This document shows positions 54,651 to 64,000 of a stretch of DNA of 64,000 nt, in pieces; position 1 is the stretch's first letter; every line of letters starts with the position of its first letter. The position numbers were made by a program, and so were the translations under genes. The notes below the pieces were generated by a model. It searched no databases, had not been told where the DNA came from, and saw only the letters and a program-made list of their open reading frames with translations. This DNA is from Spiribacter sp. 1M189 (GTDB taxonomy: Bacteria; Pseudomonadota; Gammaproteobacteria; Nitrococcales; Nitrococcaceae): NCBI RefSeq assembly GCF_040838345.1, contig NZ_JBAKFF010000001.1, positions 930,001 through 994,000 on the forward strand, in the 5' to 3' direction.

Positions 54651-56006
54651 ATGAAACCGCTCGATCGCATGACGAGGGACTGGAGCGGCGGGTGCTGGCG
54701 CAGCGTCCTGACGGCACTGCTCGTGATCGCCGTCCTCTCCCCGCTGAAGGCCCAGGAGAGCGCGGAGGCCGAGGATCCCTGGGGGGATGAAGCCTGGGGT
54801 GACGATCCATGGACCGGAGAGAAGGCAGGCTGGCAATGGTATGGCTTTATCGACGGCGCCACTGCCTCACGCATCCATGACGATCCCGCGGTGGGTGACG
54901 ACTACACGCTGAACGAGACTCGACTGCAGCTGGAGGGTGAGCGTCCGATTGGTGATTACACAGCCACGGTCAAGGCGGATGTCTGGATCGACGGCGTCGA
55001 GGATGGTGTGCGTGGTGACCTGCGTGAGGCGGCTTTGGCGGGTCGGCTCACCGAACGGATGGATATCGACGTTGGCCGCCAGATTCTGACCTGGGGCACC
55101 GGAGACCTCGTATTCCTTAACGACCTCTTCCCCAAGGACTATGTCTCGTTTTTCAGCGGACGTGACGATGAATACCTGAAGGCGCCCGCGGACGCCCTCA
55201 GGCTCTCCTGGTTCGGCGACGTCAACGTGGACTTCGTCTGGATGCCGCGGGCCGCGCCCAATCGGTACATCACCGGTGAGCGGCTCTCCTACTTCAGCGT
55301 TGTGGAGGGCCGACGCGTCGCCGCGCCACCAGAAATCGACCCCCGCGAGCGCGACAGCCTCGGCCGGGACAGCGAAGTCGCACTGCGCGTTTACCAGACC
55401 ATTGATAGCGTGGAGTATGCCGGATATGCCTATCACGGCTACGACAACCAGCCGAGTGCTGTCGACCCGTCGACGGGCGAGGCCTATTCCCCGCGTCTAA
55501 CCTCGCTGGGCGCCAGTCTGCGCCGCCCCGTACTCGGTGGCATCGGCAACCTGGAGACGGCCTATTACTCTGGCGAGGACAGCAGCGGCGACGATCCCAA
55601 TCTGCCCAACGACCAGTGGCGCTTCCTGGGTGGGTTCGAGAACGAGCCTTTTGCGGATTTCACCCTCGGCTGGCAGTACCTGCTGGAGTGGACCCGGGAC
55701 CACGATGCACTGGTCGCCAATCTGCCGGCGGCTCAACGCCCCTATGCACCGGACGAGTACCGGCATCTGCTGACCAACCGGATCACCTGGCAGCTGCTGC
55801 GCCAGGATCTGACCCTGTCGCTGTTTACCTTCTATTCGCCGTCGGATGCCGACTACTACCTCCGTCCGAGAGCGATCTACCGCTTCAGCGACCAGCTGAC
55901 CGGGACCGCGGGTGGAAACCTGTTCGGCGGGGCGGACGACTGGACGTTCCACACGCAGCTTGAAGACAACAGCAATCTTTATCTTCGACTTCGCTACAGC
56001 TTCTAG
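54651..56006 (+). CDS. Outer-membrane beta-barrel protein of the RND operon
   Basis: The 451-residue protein has a signal peptide ending near PLKAQE, then an acidic Trp-rich linker (EDPWGDEAWGDDPW). A beta-barrel body follows with aromatic-flanked strands (WQWYGFIDGATAS, VGRQILTWGTGDLVFLNDLF) and a C-terminal Phe (LYLRLRYSF), the classic signal for the Bam machinery. The GRQxLxWGxGD segment is seen in DUF1302-type and phosphate-porin-like barrels. It is likely the outer-membrane acceptor of the RND/LolA-like route. Confidence 0.8.
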   Translation: MKPLDRMTRDWSGGCWRSVLTALLVIAVLSPLKAQESAEAEDPWGDEAWGDDPWTGEKAGWQWYGFIDGATASRIHDDPAVGDDYTLNETRLQLEGERPIGDYTATVKADVWIDGVEDGVRGDLREAALAGRLTERMDIDVGRQILTWGTGDLVFLNDLFPKDYVSFFSGRDDEYLKAPADALRLSWFGDVNVDFVWMPRAAPNRYITGERLSYFSVVEGRRVAAPPEIDPRERDSLGRDSEVALRVYQTIDSVEYAGYAYHGYDNQPSAVDPSTGEAYSPRLTSLGASLRRPVLGGIGNLETAYYSGEDSSGDDPNLPNDQWRFLGGFENEPFADFTLGWQYLLEWTRDHDALVANLPAAQRPYAPDEYRHLLTNRITWQLLRQDLTLSLFTFYSPSDADYYLRPRAIYRFSDQLTGTAGGNLFGGADDWTFHTQLEDNSNLYLRLRYSF

Positions 56007-56017
56007 GAGGGCTGGTC

Positions 56018-56233
56018 ATGACCGTGAACGAGGGACTTCGGGCAATGGCGGGATTCTTTGTGCTCCTCAGCCTCGCGCTGGGCACATGGGTCCATCCAGG
56101 ATGGTATCTGTTCACCGCATTCGTGGGCTTCAACCTGCTGCAGTCGGCGTTCACGCGGTGGTGCCCTGCGATGGCCATTCTCAAGCGCATCGGGTTTCGC
56201 GAAGAGGCGCCTCGAGAGAAGGTCTCCGCCTGA
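56018..56233 (+). CDS. DUF2892 (YgaP-type transmembrane) small protein
   Basis: The 71-residue protein has MTVNEGLRAMAGFFVLLSLA and LFTAFVGFNLLQSAFTRWCP, the two-helix DUF2892 pattern that forms the membrane part of YgaP. Unlike YgaP there is no rhodanese domain. The Trp-Cys-Pro after helix 2 is conserved in the family. AGGAGGG starts four bases after the barrel stop, so it belongs to the operon. Confidence 0.85.
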   Translation: MTVNEGLRAMAGFFVLLSLALGTWVHPGWYLFTAFVGFNLLQSAFTRWCPAMAILKRIGFREEAPREKVSA

Positions 56234-56282
56234 GGCCCGACAGAGCACCTTCGCCGTCAGGGGTGGCCGCTTGGGCCCGCCC

Positions 56283-57161
56283 CTAGCCTGTGCGCTGGCG
56301 AAGGTACGCGGCGAAGGCCTCGCCGAAGTCCGGGTGCTTCACGCCGTATTCGACCGTGGCCTGGAGATAACCGAGCTTATCGCCGCAGTCGTAGCGCATG
56401 CCTTCGAACTCGTAGGCAAACACCGGTTCATCCCGCATCAGTGCGGCAATCGCATCCGTGAGCTGTATCTCACCACCCGCCCCTGGCCGGGTCTGGCGGA
56501 GCTTGTTGAAGATGCTGCCATTGAGGATGTAACGCCCGACGACGCCGAGGTTTGACGGAGCCTGCTCCGGCTTGGGTTTCTCGACAATGGCATTCAGCCG
56601 GCCAAGACGCTCACTCACCGGTTCCACGTCGACAACGCCGTAGCGATCAGTATGCGCCTCGGGTACGCGCTGCACGCCGAGGATGCTCGCCACCTGCTCG
56701 TCGTAGCGCCTGACCATCTGGGCGAGGCAGCCATCCCCGTCGCCGTCATCGATGAGATCGTCGGCGAGGATCACCGCGAAGGGTTCATCACCCACGGCCG
56801 GTTCGGCACAGAGCACCGCATGACCGAGTCCCAGTGCTTCCGACTGGCGGATGTAGATGCAGGCCACATGGGGCGGGATGATGTTGCGGACGGCCTCCAG
56901 CCGCTCAAGCTTGCCCGACTCCTCGAGTTCAGTCTCGAGCTCATAGGCCTTGTCAAAGTGATCCGGAATGCTTCGCTTGTTGCGTCCATTCACGAATATC
57001 AGCGTCTCGATCCCGGCCTTCACCGCCTCCTCGGCGGCATACTGTATCAGTGGCTTATCCACCACCGGCAACATTTCCTTTGGATTGGCTTTTGTTGCTG
57101 GCAGGAACCGAGTACCCAGTCCGGCGACCGGGAAGACGGCCTTGCGGATTCTTTTTGCCAT
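56283..57161 (-). CDS. galU: UTP-glucose-1-phosphate uridylyltransferase
   Basis: The 292-residue protein has [20 protein letters not shown], the nucleotide-binding signature, and [36 protein letters not shown] and [17 protein letters not shown]. It makes UDP-glucose, the donor for cell-envelope glycans, and could feed the GT2 synthase of 38510-39808. The ATG is eleven bases after GGGAG. The 89-base gap toward the ComEA-like gene holds no obvious terminator. Confidence 0.97.
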   Translation of the reverse strand: MAKRIRKAVFPVAGLGTRFLPATKANPKEMLPVVDKPLIQYAAEEAVKAGIETLIFVNGRNKRSIPDHFDKAYELETELEESGKLERLEAVRNIIPPHVACIYIRQSEALGLGHAVLCAEPAVGDEPFAVILADDLIDDGDGDGCLAQMVRRYDEQVASILGVQRVPEAHTDRYGVVDVEPVSERLGRLNAIVEKPKPEQAPSNLGVVGRYILNGSIFNKLRQTRPGAGGEIQLTDAIAALMRDEPVFAYEFEGMRYDCGDKLGYLQATVEYGVKHPDFGEAFAAYLRQRTG

Positions 57162-57250
57162 CTGCCGTGATACTCCCTTAAGCGGTGCTCTCCTTGACGC
57201 TCAAGCGTAAAGCAAGGTGGGGGCCATGTCAGGCGCCCCACCCAAACCGC

Positions 57251-57517
57251 CTAGTCGAGCGTGACCTGCTCTCGCATGGCCTCGAGCGTCGCCTCACCGA
57301 TGCCGTTGACGCGGGTCATCGTCTCGATGTTCTCGAACGGCCCATTGACCTCGCGATCCTCGACAATCGCCTGCGCCGTCGCCGGGCCGACACCCTTGAT
57401 GCGTTGGAGCTGATCGATGTTCGCCTCGTTGACGTTCACGGTCTCTGCGCTTGCCATCGCCATGGTGGCGTAGAGACCCAGGCCGAGCAGCCCGCCAAAG
57501 GGGATGAGTGACTTCAT
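57251..57517 (-). CDS. ComEA-like helix-hairpin-helix protein
   Basis: The 88-residue protein has a signal peptide (MKSLIPFGGLLGLGLYATMA, cleavage near ASAE) and one HhH domain pair: VNEANIDQLQRIKGVGPATAQ and IETMTRVNGIGEATLEAM. Short ComEA-like proteins bind DNA in the periplasm and assist uptake in competent species. ATG 57517 has GGGAG at seven-base spacing, better than the in-frame ATG at 57532. Confidence 0.88.
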   Translation of the reverse strand: MKSLIPFGGLLGLGLYATMAMASAETVNVNEANIDQLQRIKGVGPATAQAIVEDREVNGPFENIETMTRVNGIGEATLEAMREQVTLD

Positions 57518-57567
57518 GACATACTCCCTCATTGCTAGAAATGGCATGTGAGAGCGTAGTGCCGTGA

Positions 57568-58281
57568 TCACTCCCCTGCTGTGACCCGCATCTCATCCAG
57601 AATCATCTCCACCGCACCGGCCGGATCCGCCGATCGGGTAATGGGCCGACCCACCACGAGATCCGTCGCGCCGGCGGCAATGGCGAAAGCCGGCGTCTTT
57701 ATGCGTCGCTGGTCATCCAGCGCGGCACCGACGGGCCGAACCCCCGGCGTGATCCGACGGAATGATTCGCCGCAGTGGTCGCGGACGAGGGCGGCCTCCT
57801 GCGGCGAGCAGACCACACCGTCCAGGCCAGCACGCGTGGCCAGCGCCGCCAGCCGACCGACCGCCTCCGCCGGCGTGCCCTGCAGCCCGATCGCCTGCAG
57901 GGTTGTCTCATCATGGCTCGTCAGCACCGTCACCGCGGTCAGCAATGGCCTGCGTGCCGGTGTTTCATCGACGGCCGCGCGGGCTGCCGCCAGCATGGCC
58001 GGCCCTCCGAGTGCATGGACGTTAACCATCCAGACGCCAAGGTCCGCCGCTGCGCGGCAGGCCGACGCCACCGTGTTGGGGATGTCATGGAACTTGAGAT
58101 CAAGAAAGACATCCCAGCCTGCATCCGCCCATTCCCGCACCAGCGAAGGCCCAGCACGGACGAATAGCTCCTTGCCCACCTTCAGTCGACAGCTCCCGGG
58201 CGCCAGACGGTTCACCAGCGATCGGGCCGAAACATCGCTATCGAAGTCCAGTGCCACGATCAGGCTCGGCGTTGCGTTCAT
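57568..58281 (-). CDS. pyrF: Orotidine 5'-phosphate decarboxylase
   Basis: The 237-residue TIM-barrel protein has LIVALDFDS, VGKELFVRAGP, FLDLKFHDIPNTV (catalytic Asp-Lys-Asp), TAVTVLTSHDE and TPGVRP, matching PyrF. It makes UMP in de novo pyrimidine synthesis. ATG 58281 overlaps the lapB stop as ATGA and is preceded by GGAGGGG. Confidence 0.97.
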   Translation of the reverse strand: MNATPSLIVALDFDSDVSARSLVNRLAPGSCRLKVGKELFVRAGPSLVREWADAGWDVFLDLKFHDIPNTVASACRAAADLGVWMVNVHALGGPAMLAAARAAVDETPARRPLLTAVTVLTSHDETTLQAIGLQGTPAEAVGRLAALATRAGLDGVVCSPQEAALVRDHCGESFRRITPGVRPVGAALDDQRRIKTPAFAIAAGATDLVVGRPITRSADPAGAVEMILDEMRVTAGE

Positions 58282-59450
58282 TCCCCCTCCAGGCCGCGAC
58301 GCGGCTTGATGCTGGCCCAAGCCCGACAGCCCGGACACTGCCAGTGGAGCTGCCGTGCCTCGAATCCACATTTAACACATCGATAAGGCAGCCGATCGCC
58401 GAGCAACGCCTGGAAAAGCTCCCGGAGCACCTTGAGATCCCGCTGGCGGCGGCGGTCCGGATCGTCGTCGCTGATATTGAGTTCGATGAGACGATCAAGC
58501 CCACGTATCGAGGGGCGCTCCCTGAGCTGCGCGGCGAGGAACTCGACCGCCGCCTTGCGCCCGTCACGCGACTCGATGCACTCACTGAGTTTCATGATCA
58601 CGGACACCCCGGGGTAGCGGTTGAGCAGACGGTAGAGTTCCGCGGTGAACTGACTCCGATCTCCGACTGCCTGATAGCATGCTTCAAGCCGTGGCAGGAC
58701 CTCGGGGATGTAATCGACGTCCTGGCTTTCGACTCGCTGACAGGCCTTGATGGCAGCCCGCCAGCGGTTCTCCTGCTGTTCCAGGTCGCATTTGAGCAGC
58801 GACGCGCGGACGCACCGCCGGTCATATCCCAGCGCACGCCGGAGGGTCTGCCGGATGTCACCGGAATCCGCATGATCCCGCGCCATTTGCTCGGCCTGCT
58901 CGCAGGCAAACTGTGCCATCTCCGGCCCATAGTCGCCGGCGCTGATGCGTTGCAGGCGCTGGGCGATCTCGATCGCTGACTCCCACTCACGCTCCTGTTG
59001 GTAAATATCCAGCAGCGACTGAAGGGCCGTCTTGCGGTATTCGCTGAACTCCAGCGCCTCCAGGAACAGGGTCTCGGCACGATCCAGCAGACCCGCGGCC
59101 AGATAGTCACGGGCGAGTTCCAGCAGCGCCGCCGCACGCTGCTCCTGCGCGAGAGAGGGTCGGGCGATGAGATTCTGATGGATGCGGACCGCACGATCCG
59201 CCTCCCCCCGGCGACGAAAAAGGTTGCCGAGGGTGAGATGGGTCTCGACGGTATCCTCGTCCAGCTCGACCATGCGCGTGAAGACCTCGATCGCGCGGTC
59301 GGGCTGCTCGTTAAGCAGGTAATTGAGTCCCTGGAAGTAGTCACGCGGGAGGGTTCGCTGACGGCGGGCGTTGCCCTTCGCCGAGCGATGTCCGACCCAC
59401 CAGCCGGACAGGGCTGCTAACGGAAGCAGCAGCCAGAGGAGGTACCACAT
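58278..59450 (-). CDS. lapB: Lipopolysaccharide assembly protein LapB (YciM)
   Basis: The 390-residue protein has one N-terminal membrane segment, then about nine tetratricopeptide-like repeats (RGEADRAVRIHQNL, LDRAETLFLEALEFSEY), and a C-terminal rubredoxin-type metal site (YRCVKCGFEARQLHW and CPGC). LapB tethers FtsH to LpxC and so balances lipopolysaccharide against phospholipid synthesis. It is in the usual lapA-lapB-pyrF order. Confidence 0.95.
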   Translation of the reverse strand: MWYLLWLLLPLAALSGWWVGHRSAKGNARRQRTLPRDYFQGLNYLLNEQPDRAIEVFTRMVELDEDTVETHLTLGNLFRRRGEADRAVRIHQNLIARPSLAQEQRAAALLELARDYLAAGLLDRAETLFLEALEFSEYRKTALQSLLDIYQQEREWESAIEIAQRLQRISAGDYGPEMAQFACEQAEQMARDHADSGDIRQTLRRALGYDRRCVRASLLKCDLEQQENRWRAAIKACQRVESQDVDYIPEVLPRLEACYQAVGDRSQFTAELYRLLNRYPGVSVIMKLSECIESRDGRKAAVEFLAAQLRERPSIRGLDRLIELNISDDDPDRRRQRDLKVLRELFQALLGDRLPYRCVKCGFEARQLHWQCPGCRAWASIKPRRGLEGE

Positions 59451-59452
59451 GG

Positions 59453-59746
59453 TCAGGGCGTGTTCCGAATCGGCAATTTGCGCAATTCGGAGAGTTCCTC
59501 GCGGGACGCTGCGACCTCACGCCGCAAACGTGTCAGCTGCCAGCGCTGGCGCATGAGGATGCCCGTAGCGGCCGCCAGCCCGATGATCACGCCGATGGTA
59601 AAGGCGATCACCAGCCACAGAGCGACCGGCAGTTTGAGCTGGCCAAGATAGAAGTCCAGCGCGACCGGGGTCGGGTTGAGCATGGCAAAGCTCAGCCCCG
59701 CCGCCACGACGATCAGTGCGAATATCAAGCCAATCAGCCGCTTCAT
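59453..59746 (-). CDS. lapA: Lipopolysaccharide assembly protein LapA (DUF1049)
   Basis: The 97-residue protein has two membrane segments ([20 protein letters not shown] and [17 protein letters not shown]) with the LapA pattern [20 protein letters not shown] between them, and a short coiled-coil tail. It partners LapB. ATG overlaps the ihfB stop as ATGA. Confidence 0.93.
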   Translation of the reverse strand: MKRLIGLIFALIVVAAGLSFAMLNPTPVALDFYLGQLKLPVALWLVIAFTIGVIIGLAAATGILMRQRWQLTRLRREVAASREELSELRKLPIRNTP

Positions 59747-60048
59747 GCGTCCTCCGCATTGCCGCGCCGACCCTCGTCCACGCGTTCACGCATCTGCTTG
59801 CCTGGCTTGAAGTGCGGCACATGCTTGCCCGGGAGCGAGACCGGTTCTCCCGTCTTGGGGTTACGGCCGATGCGCGGTGGCCGATGGTGCAGAGAGAAGC
59901 TGCCAAAACCGCGGATCTCGATCCGCTCGCCGCTGGCCAGGGACTCGCTCATCTGCTCAAGCAGCGTCTTCACGGCCAGCTCGACATCGCGCTGGGCGAG
60001 ATGCTGCTGATTCGCCGAGATCAGTTCAATCAGTTCCGACTTCGTCAT
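59743..60048 (-). CDS. ihfB: Integration host factor subunit beta
   Basis: The 101-residue DNABII protein begins [19 protein letters not shown] and has [20 protein letters not shown] with the intercalating Pro, ending [13 protein letters not shown]. It partners the ihfA product. The family norm favours ATG 60048. A TTG nine bases upstream (60057) is better spaced from the GAGGTG site, so the start is slightly uncertain. Confidence 0.97.
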   Translation of the reverse strand: MTKSELIELISANQQHLAQRDVELAVKTLLEQMSESLASGERIEIRGFGSFSLHHRPPRIGRNPKTGEPVSLPGKHVPHFKPGKQMRERVDEGRRGNAEDA

Positions 60049-60122
60049 GGACGGCAATCCATCACCTCAAGATCGACCACGACCGGACGTCACCTGCCCG
60101 GCCGTGGTCTATTGCGGACGTC

Positions 60123-61805
60123 TCAGTCCCCGTCACCCCGATCGGCCATCTGCTCCTTGAGCAGATCGCCCAGGGTGGTGGTACCGGCCGTACCGGTGCT
60201 GCCGTAGCCCTCGACGGCCTCGCGCTCGTCCTGCTGATCCTTGGCACGGACCGACAGGCTGATCATGCGATTGCGGCGGTCGACGGCCATGAACTTGGCC
60301 TCGACTTCGTCACCCTCGCTGACCACGTTGCGCGCGTCCTCAACCCGCTCGCGGGCCAGGTCGGCGGACCGGACGTAGCCCTGGACCTCATCGCCAAGAT
60401 CGACCACGACGCCCTTGGCATCCACCTCAGCGGCCGTCCCGGTGACAACCGTGCCCTTGGGATGATTGGCCACCCACTGGGAGACCGGATCCTGCGCGAG
60501 CTGCTTGACACCAAGGCTGATGCGCTCGCGCTCGGGGTCAACGGACAACACGACCGCCTCGACTTCCTCACCCTTGTGGAAGTCGCGGATGGCCTCTTCA
60601 CCGGCATCACTCCAGGAGAGATCCGAAAGGTGAACGAGCCCATCAATGCCACCCTCGAGGCCGACGAAGATGCCAAAGTCGGTGATCGACTTGATGGCTC
60701 CGGTCACGCGGTCGCCCTTGTTGTGGGTGGCGGCGAACTCATCCCAGGGGTTGGGCTGGCACTGCTTCATGCCCAGGGAGATCCGACGGCGCTCCTCATC
60801 GATATCGAGGATCATCACCTCGACCTCGTCGCCGATGGATACCATCTTGGCCGGATTGACGTTCTTGTTCGTCCAGTCCATTTCGGAGACGTGGACAAGG
60901 CCTTCAACGCCTTCCTCGATCTCCACGAAGGAGCCGTAGTCGGTGATGTTGGTGACCTTGCCAACCACGCGGCTACCTTCGGGGTAGCGTGCGGCAATGG
61001 CCTCCCACGGATCCTCTCCGAGCTGCTTGAGCCCCAGGGAGACGCGGTTGCGCTCACGATCGAACTTGAGCACCTTGACGTCGATTTCCTGGCCGACATC
61101 CACCACCTCGGACGGATGCTTGACACGCCGCCACGCCATATCGGTGATATGCAGCAGGCCATCGATGCCGCCGAGATCGACGAATGCGCCATAGTCGGTG
61201 AGGTTCTTGACGATGCCCTTGAGCGTCTGACCCTCCTGGAGCTTCTCCAGCAGCGCCTCGCGCTCGGCACTGTATTCCTCTTCCACCACCGCGCGGCGTG
61301 ACACCACGACATTATTGCGACGGGCGTCGAGCTTGATCACCTTGAACTCGAGGTCCTTGCCTTCTAGGTATGTGGTGTCGCGCACGGGGCGGATATCCAC
61401 GAGCGAGCCAGGCAGGAAGGCACGGATGTGACCGAGGTCCACCGTGAATCCACCCTTGACCTTGCCGCTGATCTGACCGGTGACCGTCTCGCTGCCCTCG
61501 TAGGCGGCCTCAAGCACGCGCCAGGCTCGCGCCCGCTTGGCCTTCTCGCGGGACAAGCGGGTCTCACCGCTGCCGTCCTCGACCGCATCCAGGGCCACTT
61601 CCACATCGTCGCCGATGTTCACCTCGACGGTCCCTTCCTCGTCGGTGAACTGGCGCAACGGGATGACCGCCTCGGATTTCAGTCCGGCATTGACGATGAC
61701 GTCCTCACCATCAATCGCCACGACCTGGGCGGTGACAATGGAGCCCGGCCGCATGTCGGTCTGCGCAAGGCTCTCTTCAAAAAGTTCTGCAAAGCTTTCG
61801 CTCAT
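60123..61805 (-). CDS. rpsA: 30S ribosomal protein S1
   Basis: The 560-residue protein has six S1 (OB-fold) domains; the later repeats show motifs such as [38 protein letters not shown] and [20 protein letters not shown]. It begins [13 protein letters not shown] as in other S1 proteins. It binds mRNA leaders at the 30S subunit. ATG 61805 is chosen because the upstream in-frame part is unlike the family. The 83-base gap toward cmk is the likely promoter site. Confidence 0.98.
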   Translation of the reverse strand: MSESFAELFEESLAQTDMRPGSIVTAQVVAIDGEDVIVNAGLKSEAVIPLRQFTDEEGTVEVNIGDDVEVALDAVEDGSGETRLSREKAKRARAWRVLEAAYEGSETVTGQISGKVKGGFTVDLGHIRAFLPGSLVDIRPVRDTTYLEGKDLEFKVIKLDARRNNVVVSRRAVVEEEYSAEREALLEKLQEGQTLKGIVKNLTDYGAFVDLGGIDGLLHITDMAWRRVKHPSEVVDVGQEIDVKVLKFDRERNRVSLGLKQLGEDPWEAIAARYPEGSRVVGKVTNITDYGSFVEIEEGVEGLVHVSEMDWTNKNVNPAKMVSIGDEVEVMILDIDEERRRISLGMKQCQPNPWDEFAATHNKGDRVTGAIKSITDFGIFVGLEGGIDGLVHLSDLSWSDAGEEAIRDFHKGEEVEAVVLSVDPERERISLGVKQLAQDPVSQWVANHPKGTVVTGTAAEVDAKGVVVDLGDEVQGYVRSADLARERVEDARNVVSEGDEVEAKFMAVDRRNRMISLSVRAKDQQDEREAVEGYGSTGTAGTTTLGDLLKEQMADRGDGD

Positions 61806-61888
61806 GGGATGATTTGATCCGGGATCAGGAAAACGATCCAGTTGGTTGCTTGAACACAAGATGCCGCCACCGGCAGCACCCCCCTTTT

Positions 61889-62566
61889 TCAGAGCCGGGC
61901 CTCGACCCGCTCCATGACCGCGTTGACCACCGCCTCAACAGACAGCTCCGTGGTGTCGATGGTCACTGCGTCCTCTGCCGGCCTGAGCGGCGCCACACTG
62001 CGCTGGGTATCGCGCTCGTCCCGCGCCCTCAGCTCCTGCAAAAGATCCGCCAGATTAGCAGCAACACCCTGCTCCATCAACTGCTTATGGCGCCGCCGGG
62101 CGCGTTCTCCGGCGCTCGCCGTCAGAAATATCTTCACTGGTGCATCCGGGAAAACGACCGTTCCCATATCGCGGCCGTCGGCCACCAGGCCGGGAGGCTG
62201 GCGGAATTCCCGCTGGCGATCGAGCAGCGCCTGGCGGACAGCCGGGACGGCGGCCAGAACAGACGCCCGCTCGCCGCAGGCTTCCGCACGGATTGCGTCA
62301 CTTACGACCTCGCCATCGAGTACGACTTCACCGGCGTCGCCACCCTCGGTGGGGAAGCGAATATCCAGTGCCTCCGCGAGCGCCACCAAGCGGTCGATGT
62401 CGCTGGACCCGACATCAGCCCGCAGAGAAGCGAGCGCCAGAAGCCGATAGATGGCGCCGCTGTCGAGCAGATGCCAGCCCAACCGCTCCGCCAATGCCCG
62501 CGCGATGGTGCCCTTCCCGGCGCCGCCCGGGCCGTCGATTGTGACCACGCCGGCCGGCGCACTCAT
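61889..62566 (-). CDS. cmk: Cytidylate kinase
   Basis: The 225-residue protein has the P-loop [54 protein letters not shown] and [16 protein letters not shown]. It phosphorylates CMP and dCMP. ATG overlaps the aroA stop as ATGA, giving the conserved aroA-cmk-rpsA order. Confidence 0.97.
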   Translation of the reverse strand: MSAPAGVVTIDGPGGAGKGTIARALAERLGWHLLDSGAIYRLLALASLRADVGSSDIDRLVALAEALDIRFPTEGGDAGEVVLDGEVVSDAIRAEACGERASVLAAVPAVRQALLDRQREFRQPPGLVADGRDMGTVVFPDAPVKIFLTASAGERARRRHKQLMEQGVAANLADLLQELRARDERDTQRSVAPLRPAEDAVTIDTTELSVEAVVNAVMERVEARL

Positions 62567-63891
62567 GCGGCTCTCTCCTCGGCGCGAATGGCCAGACCGG
62601 CGCGATGCGCCAGCTCAACGAAGCCGGGGAACGAGGTGTCCACCTCGGCGCAGTCATCAATGGTAACGGGACCGTCCGCGGCCAGCGCCGCCATGGCGAA
62701 GGACATGGCAATGCGATGATCACCATAGGCCTTGACATGCCCTCCTCGCAGTTGTCCTCCCACGATGCGGATCCCATCGGGCTGCGGATAGACCTCGATG
62801 CCCAGTTTGGCGAGCCCCTCCGCCATAACAGCGATCCGGTCGCTCTCCTTGACGCGCAACTCCTCGGCACCGCGCAGCACCGTCTCACCATGCGCACAGG
62901 CAGCCGCCACAAAGATGGCCGGGAATTCGTCGATGGCGAGCGGCACCAACTCCGGCGGGATGTCGATTCCCTGCAGCGGCGCAGGCTCCACGGTGAGTTT
63001 CCCGACCGGCTCACCCGCATCGGTATGCCGGGCATCGATATCAATCGATGCCCCCATGCGCTGGAGGATCTCGATTACCCCGGTGCGGGTGGGATTAAGC
63101 CCGACATTGGTGAATGTCACCGAGGCCTGCGAGGCGATCGAGGCACCCACCAGGAAAAACGCCGCTGACGAGATATCACCGGGGACGGCGACTTCGCCAC
63201 CCGTCAGGGAGGCGCCGCCGGTAATCCGCACCCGCGGGCCTTTCACATCAACGGGCACGCCGAAGGCGGTGAGCATGCGCTCGGTGTGATCTCGGGTCAC
63301 GGCCGGCTCAATCACGCAGGTCTCGCCCTCGGCGTAGAGGCCAGCGAGCAACAACGCCGATTTGACCTGGGCACTGGCCATGGGCATCTCGTAGTCAATG
63401 CCCCGCAGACCCGGCACAGGCTCGATCCGCAGGGGTGCGGTGCCGTTCGATGCGGTGCCGATTCGTGCACCCATACGTGTGAGCGGATCGGTGACCCGGC
63501 GCATCGGCCGCCGCATCAGCGAGGCATCGCCCACCAGCTCGCTCACGAAGGGTTGTCCGGCCAGAAGGCCGCTGAAAAGGCGCATGGAGGTCCCCGAGTT
63601 ACCCAGATCAAGCGGTGAATCCGCGGCCTGCAGCCCGTGCAGCCCCACCCCCTGGATCCTCAAACGGCCATCCTCAGGCCCCTCGATCCGCACGCCGAGC
63701 GCCCGCATGGCGGCCAGCGTGGCCATGGCGTCGTCCCCCTCGAGAAACCCCTCGACCCGGGTCTCGCCCTCGGCAATGGAGCCCAGCATCACCGAGCGGT
63801 GGGAAATGGACTTGTCCCCAGGCACCTGCACGTCGCCGTGCAGCGCCCCGCCCGGCTCCACGATGAACCGTCGGCCAACCTTCAAAGGCAT
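62563..63891 (-). CDS. aroA: 3-phosphoshikimate 1-carboxyvinyltransferase (EPSP synthase)
   Basis: The 442-residue protein has VPGDKSISHRSVMLGSIAEG, LGNSGTSMRLFSGLLAGQP, ASAQVKSALLLAGLYAEGE and KAYGDHRIAMSFAMAAL. The LGNSGTSMRLF form, with Ala in the following segment, is of the class II type (CP4-like) often less sensitive to glyphosate. It makes EPSP in the shikimate pathway. ATG 63891 begins a normal-length protein; the frame extends upstream without family-like sequence. Confidence 0.96.
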   Translation of the reverse strand: MPLKVGRRFIVEPGGALHGDVQVPGDKSISHRSVMLGSIAEGETRVEGFLEGDDAMATLAAMRALGVRIEGPEDGRLRIQGVGLHGLQAADSPLDLGNSGTSMRLFSGLLAGQPFVSELVGDASLMRRPMRRVTDPLTRMGARIGTASNGTAPLRIEPVPGLRGIDYEMPMASAQVKSALLLAGLYAEGETCVIEPAVTRDHTERMLTAFGVPVDVKGPRVRITGGASLTGGEVAVPGDISSAAFFLVGASIASQASVTFTNVGLNPTRTGVIEILQRMGASIDIDARHTDAGEPVGKLTVEPAPLQGIDIPPELVPLAIDEFPAIFVAAACAHGETVLRGAEELRVKESDRIAVMAEGLAKLGIEVYPQPDGIRIVGGQLRGGHVKAYGDHRIAMSFAMAALAADGPVTIDDCAEVDTSFPGFVELAHRAGLAIRAEERAA

Positions 63892-63910
63892 CACATCGTC
63901 TCCGTTGTGC

Positions 63911-64000
63911 TTAGCGCTCGAACCAGTGCAGATGAGCATCGCGGGTCTGCTTTGCGCTTCGGAAGATCGCCTCGAGCCCCTCGGCATCGGCAGCCTCGAC
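63911..64000 (-). CDS. tyrA: C-terminal end of a probable prephenate dehydrogenase (partial)
   Basis: Thirty codons read through from the window edge to a TAA at 63911. The tail is acidic then helical (GLEAIFRSAKQTRDAHLHWF), which resembles the end of TyrA proteins. Position directly before aroA-cmk-rpsA, where tyrA lies in many gammaproteobacteria, supports this. With so little sequence the call rests mainly on gene order. Confidence 0.5.
   Translation of the reverse strand, partial: VEAADAEGLEAIFRSAKQTRDAHLHWFER

Overview
The window is a gene-dense, high-GC stretch of a gammaproteobacterial chromosome with no phage, plasmid or insertion-sequence genes. Two conserved blocks fix the lineage: thrS-infC-rpmI-rplT-pheS-pheT-ihfA-merR (16138 down to 8862) and tyrA(end)-aroA-cmk-rpsA-ihfB-lapA-lapB-pyrF (64000 down to 57568), both on the minus strand. 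A K+/H+ antiporter and the general style suggest a halophilic Ectothiorhodospiraceae relative such as Spiribacter. That family-level guess comes from memory and is weak.

Layout. 93-1119: AEC permease and tRNA-Pro(GGG). 1183-8584: a tightly overlapping six-gene minus-strand operon for cyclic-di-GMP signalling. It holds a periplasmic pterin-binding-like protein, a membrane GGDEF-EAL enzyme, an outer-membrane beta-barrel, a membrane GGDEF enzyme and two membrane HD-GYP enzymes. 8862-16277: the translation block plus tRNA-Val(GAC). 16322-20968: a Phd/RelE toxin-antitoxin pair, a K+/H+ antiporter, a PIN toxin, a DUF2306 membrane protein and a membrane LytTR regulator. 21047-24902: FMN reductase, L-lactate permease and L-lactate dehydrogenase. 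24874-31573: two divergent groups. One has two TIGR04282/TIGR04283-type glycosyltransferases with a methylthioadenosine phosphorylase. The other has an FAD disulfide oxidoreductase, a VTT membrane protein, a Cys-rich radical SAM enzyme and a hydrolase-OsmC fusion. 31575-34564: universal stress protein, SulP and ZIP transporters. 34606-42263: a second c-di-GMP locus, with GGDEF and HD-GYP enzymes divergent from a TackOD1/degenerate-GGDEF protein, a processive GT2 synthase, a TolC-like channel and an HlyD-like adaptor. 42270-50171: uvrB, an aminotransferase, tRNA-Asn(GTT), a PNPOx-like protein and a polyamine ABC importer. 50251-56233: a low-complexity secreted protein, an ArsR-type regulator and an RND/LolA-like/beta-barrel/DUF2892 operon. 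56283-64000: galU, a ComEA-like protein and the aroA-rpsA-lapAB-pyrF block.

How it fits together. The two c-di-GMP loci together encode three GGDEF-type proteins with intact signatures (one also EAL), three HD-GYP phosphodiesterases and one degenerate GGDEF. Each locus also carries an outer-membrane component. I read the first as a pterin-responsive surface-attachment circuit related to Agrobacterium PruR-DcpA. I read the second as a c-di-GMP-controlled exopolysaccharide synthase that exports through a TolC/HlyD-style conduit. These two loci, and the nucleoside-phosphorylase/glycosyltransferase/radical-SAM region, are the best candidates for undescribed biology. Start codons were reassigned wherever an overlap or ribosome-binding site decided them, including an AUC start for infC. 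All family assignments are made by reading the protein sequences, without database searches.
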